A DNA stretch of 64,000 bases from Quadrisphaera setariae (GTDB lineage Bacteria > Actinomycetota > Actinomycetes > Actinomycetales > Quadrisphaeraceae): contig NZ_VKAC01000006.1 in assembly GCF_008041935.1 (NCBI RefSeq), forward strand, positions 295,328 through 359,327, in the 5' to 3' direction. A program made the position numbers and the translations under genes. A model generated the notes under the pieces. That model ran no database searches. It was not told where the DNA came from and worked only from the letters and a program-made list of their open reading frames with translations. Below are positions 62,554 to 64,000 of this stretch, piece by piece; within the stretch, counting starts at the first letter, position 1; every line of letters starts with the position of its first letter.

Positions 62554-63266
62554 GCACGGCCTGCGTCCTCGTCGCCGCCGGGTCCGGGACCCGGTTGGCG
62601 GCGGGGTCACCGAAGGCGTTCGTCGTCCTCGACGGGCGCCCGCTGCTGGTGCACGCCGTGGAGCGCGTGCTGCGCGCTGGCGTCTGCGACCAGCTGGTCC
62701 TCGTGGTGCCCGACGGGCGCCAGCAGGAGTCGACCGCCCTCGTCTCCGGACTCCCCGGGGCCGGGGGCGTCGTGCTGCGCGCCGTCGCCGGCGGTGTCGA
62801 CCGCCGCTCCTCCGTGGCAGCGGGCCTGGCGGCCCTCGGCGACGACGTCGACGTGGTGCTCGTCCACGACGCCGCCCGCTGCCTCACCCCTCCAGAGCAG
62901 GTGCTCGAGGTGGAGCGCGCCGTGCGCGCCGGGGCTCCCGCCGTCGTGCCCGGCGTGGCCGTCACCGACACCGTGCGCGCCGTCGCCGCCCGTGCTGGCG
63001 GGGCGGCCGGACCCGTGGACAGGGCCTCGCTGCGCCTGGTCCAGACGCCGCAGGGCTTCCGCCGCGACGTCCTCGAGCAGGCGCACGGCGCCGCCGCCGA
63101 GCACGGTCTGCCCCAGGCGCTGGCCGCCACCGACGACGCCTCGCTCGTGGAGCTGCTGGGCACGCCCGTGACCGTCGTCCCCGGCCGTGAGGAGGCCTTC
63201 AAGGTGACCCGCCCGCTCGACCTCGCCCTCGCCTCCGCGGTGCTCGCCCAGGAGGGCGCCCTGTGA
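62550..63266 (+). CDS. ispD: 2-C-methyl-D-erythritol 4-phosphate cytidylyltransferase, CTG start
   Basis: The enzyme makes CDP-methylerythritol in the non-mevalonate isoprenoid pathway. The conserved N-terminal strand and CTP loop, [21 protein letters not shown], begin before any ATG, GTG or TTG: the first such codon (TTG 62595) falls inside the loop. In frame, CTG at 62550 overlaps the carD stop as CTGA, the position normally taken by ATGA or GTGA. Starting there gives 238 aa with a normal N-terminus. Other motifs are [19 protein letters not shown] and TDDASLVE. Confidence 0.88.
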   Translation: MSTACVLVAAGSGTRLAAGSPKAFVVLDGRPLLVHAVERVLRAGVCDQLVLVVPDGRQQESTALVSGLPGAGGVVLRAVAGGVDRRSSVAAGLAALGDDVDVVLVHDAARCLTPPEQVLEVERAVRAGAPAVVPGVAVTDTVRAVAARAGGAAGPVDRASLRLVQTPQGFRRDVLEQAHGAAAEHGLPQALAATDDASLVELLGTPVTVVPGREEAFKVTRPLDLALASAVLAQEGAL

Positions 63267-63787
63267 GCGGGAGCGGAACGCCGGGGCTGCCGCGGGTGGG
63301 CGTCGGGGTCGACGTGCACGCCTTCGCCCCCGAGGGCTCGGACCGCCCGCTGCGCGTCGCCGGTCTGGACTGGCCCGGTCAGCGCGGCCTCGCGGGCCAC
63401 TCCGACGCCGACGTCGCGGCGCACGCCGCCTGCGACGCCCTCTTCTCCGCCGCCGGCATCGGCGACCTCGGCGCCCACTTCGGCACCGCGGAGCCGGAGT
63501 GGGCGGGGGCCGCCGGCGTCGTCCTGCTCGCCGAGGCGGCCCGGCGCGTGCGCGCAGCGGGCTACGAGATAGGCAACGTCGCGGTGCAGGTGGTCGGCAA
63601 CCGCCCCAAGGTCGGCAGCCGCCGCTCCGAGGCGCAGGAGGCCCTCTCGGCGGCCTGCGGCGCCCCGGTGTCCGTCTCGGGCACCACCACGGACGCCCTC
63701 GGGCTCACCGGGCGCGGGGAGGGCGTGGCGGCCATCGCCACCGCCCTCGTCGTCGCCGTCGGACCTCCCGACCGACCCTCAGCGTGA
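63263..63787 (+). CDS. ispF: 2-C-methyl-D-erythritol 2,4-cyclodiphosphate synthase
   Basis: The 174-aa enzyme has [10 protein letters not shown] and [29 protein letters not shown], with the metal-binding aspartate and histidines, and [30 protein letters not shown] is the C-terminal signature. It forms the cyclodiphosphate in the isoprenoid pathway. GTG 63263 overlaps the ispD stop as GTGA. Confidence 0.95.
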   Translation: MSGSGTPGLPRVGVGVDVHAFAPEGSDRPLRVAGLDWPGQRGLAGHSDADVAAHAACDALFSAAGIGDLGAHFGTAEPEWAGAAGVVLLAEAARRVRAAGYEIGNVAVQVVGNRPKVGSRRSEAQEALSAACGAPVSVSGTTTDALGLTGRGEGVAAIATALVVAVGPPDRPSA

Positions 63788-63830
63788 TCACGGGCGTCCG
63801 CCACCCCTTGCGGGTGGCGGACGCCCGTGA
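63788..63830. terminator. 19-bp hairpin between ispF and sodA
   Basis: TCACGGGCGTCCGCCACCC (63788-63806) and its exact complement (63812-63830) surround a 5-base loop, starting at the base after the ispF stop. It serves both convergent genes. Confidence 0.88.
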
Positions 63831-63847
63831 CCATGGACGGGAGTCCG

Positions 63848-64000
63848 TCAGGCGGGGACGACCAGACCGGAGGTCTTGGTGCGGGCGGCCTCGAAGCGGG
63901 CGGCGACGTCGGCCCAGTTGACGATGTTCCACCAGGCCTTGACGTAGTCGGGCTTGACGTTCTTGTAGTCCAGGTAGAAGGCGTGCTCCCACATGTCGAG
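63848..64000 (-). CDS. sodA: Superoxide dismutase (Fe/Mn type), C-terminal part
   Basis: Fifty C-terminal residues are visible: [20 protein letters not shown], then [17 protein letters not shown] and KTSGLVVPA. The aspartate and histidine of [11 protein letters not shown] are two of the four metal ligands. The rest of the gene lies beyond the right edge. Confidence 0.93.
   Translation of the reverse strand, partial: LDMWEHAFYLDYKNVKPDYVKAWWNIVNWADVAARFEAARTKTSGLVVPA

Noticed and set aside
62595..63266. TTG 62595 as the ispD start
   Set aside because: It would delete the conserved nucleotide-binding loop, giving an inactive enzyme.

Overview
The window is very GC-rich, with dense genes, many GTG starts and several apparently leaderless genes. 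It carries an actinobacterial gene set: mycothiol genes mshA and mshD, GlnR, CarD, an LpqE-type lipoprotein, SenX3-RegX3, DUF3349, DUF2516 and an RsiG-type anti-sigma factor. I read it as a chromosomal segment of a member of the Actinomycetota. The mix of mycobacterium-like and streptomycete-like gene orders would suit a Kineosporiales-type organism, but the sequence alone does not settle that. I saw no tRNA, rRNA, CRISPR array, insertion sequence or prophage. Both ends cut through genes (a TrpB-like enzyme on the left, a superoxide dismutase on the right).

Layout. 1-12 kb: TrpB-like enzyme, RsbW-type ATPase, DUF3516 helicase, a small membrane protein, an ECF sigma factor with a membrane partner, a polyol dehydrogenase cluster behind a LacI-type operator, a HAD phosphatase and galE. 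Two copies of a 66-68 bp palindromic repeat bracket the sigma-factor block. 12-15.7 kb: a PAS-GGDEF-EAL protein, a PHP-domain protein and a possible small RNA. 15.7-25 kb: a phosphate block with a DUF47-Pit pair, pstSCAB, ppk2 and a second Pit with two small partners; PHO-box-like repeats lie before pstS and between ppk2 and pit. 25-33 kb: a complete kdp potassium operon reading leftward (31-aa ORF, kdpF, A, B, C, D, E).

33-39.3 kb is the accessory part. It has a glycosidase gene remnant, a secreted 152-aa protein, a 78-aa membrane protein, a two-component system whose sensor contains a duplicated two-cysteine module, a 165-aa protein and a lipoprotein. Four-unit arrays of TGAC repeats spaced exactly 11 bp lie in front of both transcription units that encode the unknown proteins. 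A related, gapped array lies in front of kdp. I consider this the best candidate for an undescribed regulatory and secretion system in the window.

39.5-64 kb is conserved core: mutT1-ppk1, mshD, glnR, malate synthase, YgfZ, nitrobindin, rsiG next to an EAL protein, asparaginase, dtd, mshA, gpmA, phoU divergent from senX3-regX3, lpqE divergent from carD-ispD-ispF, and sodA. Phosphate handling recurs throughout (two Pit systems, Pst, PPK1, PPK2, PhoU, SenX3-RegX3). Cyclic-di-GMP signalling appears twice as EAL proteins with degenerate GGDEF domains, one beside an RsiG homologue. ispD appears to start at a CTG codon.
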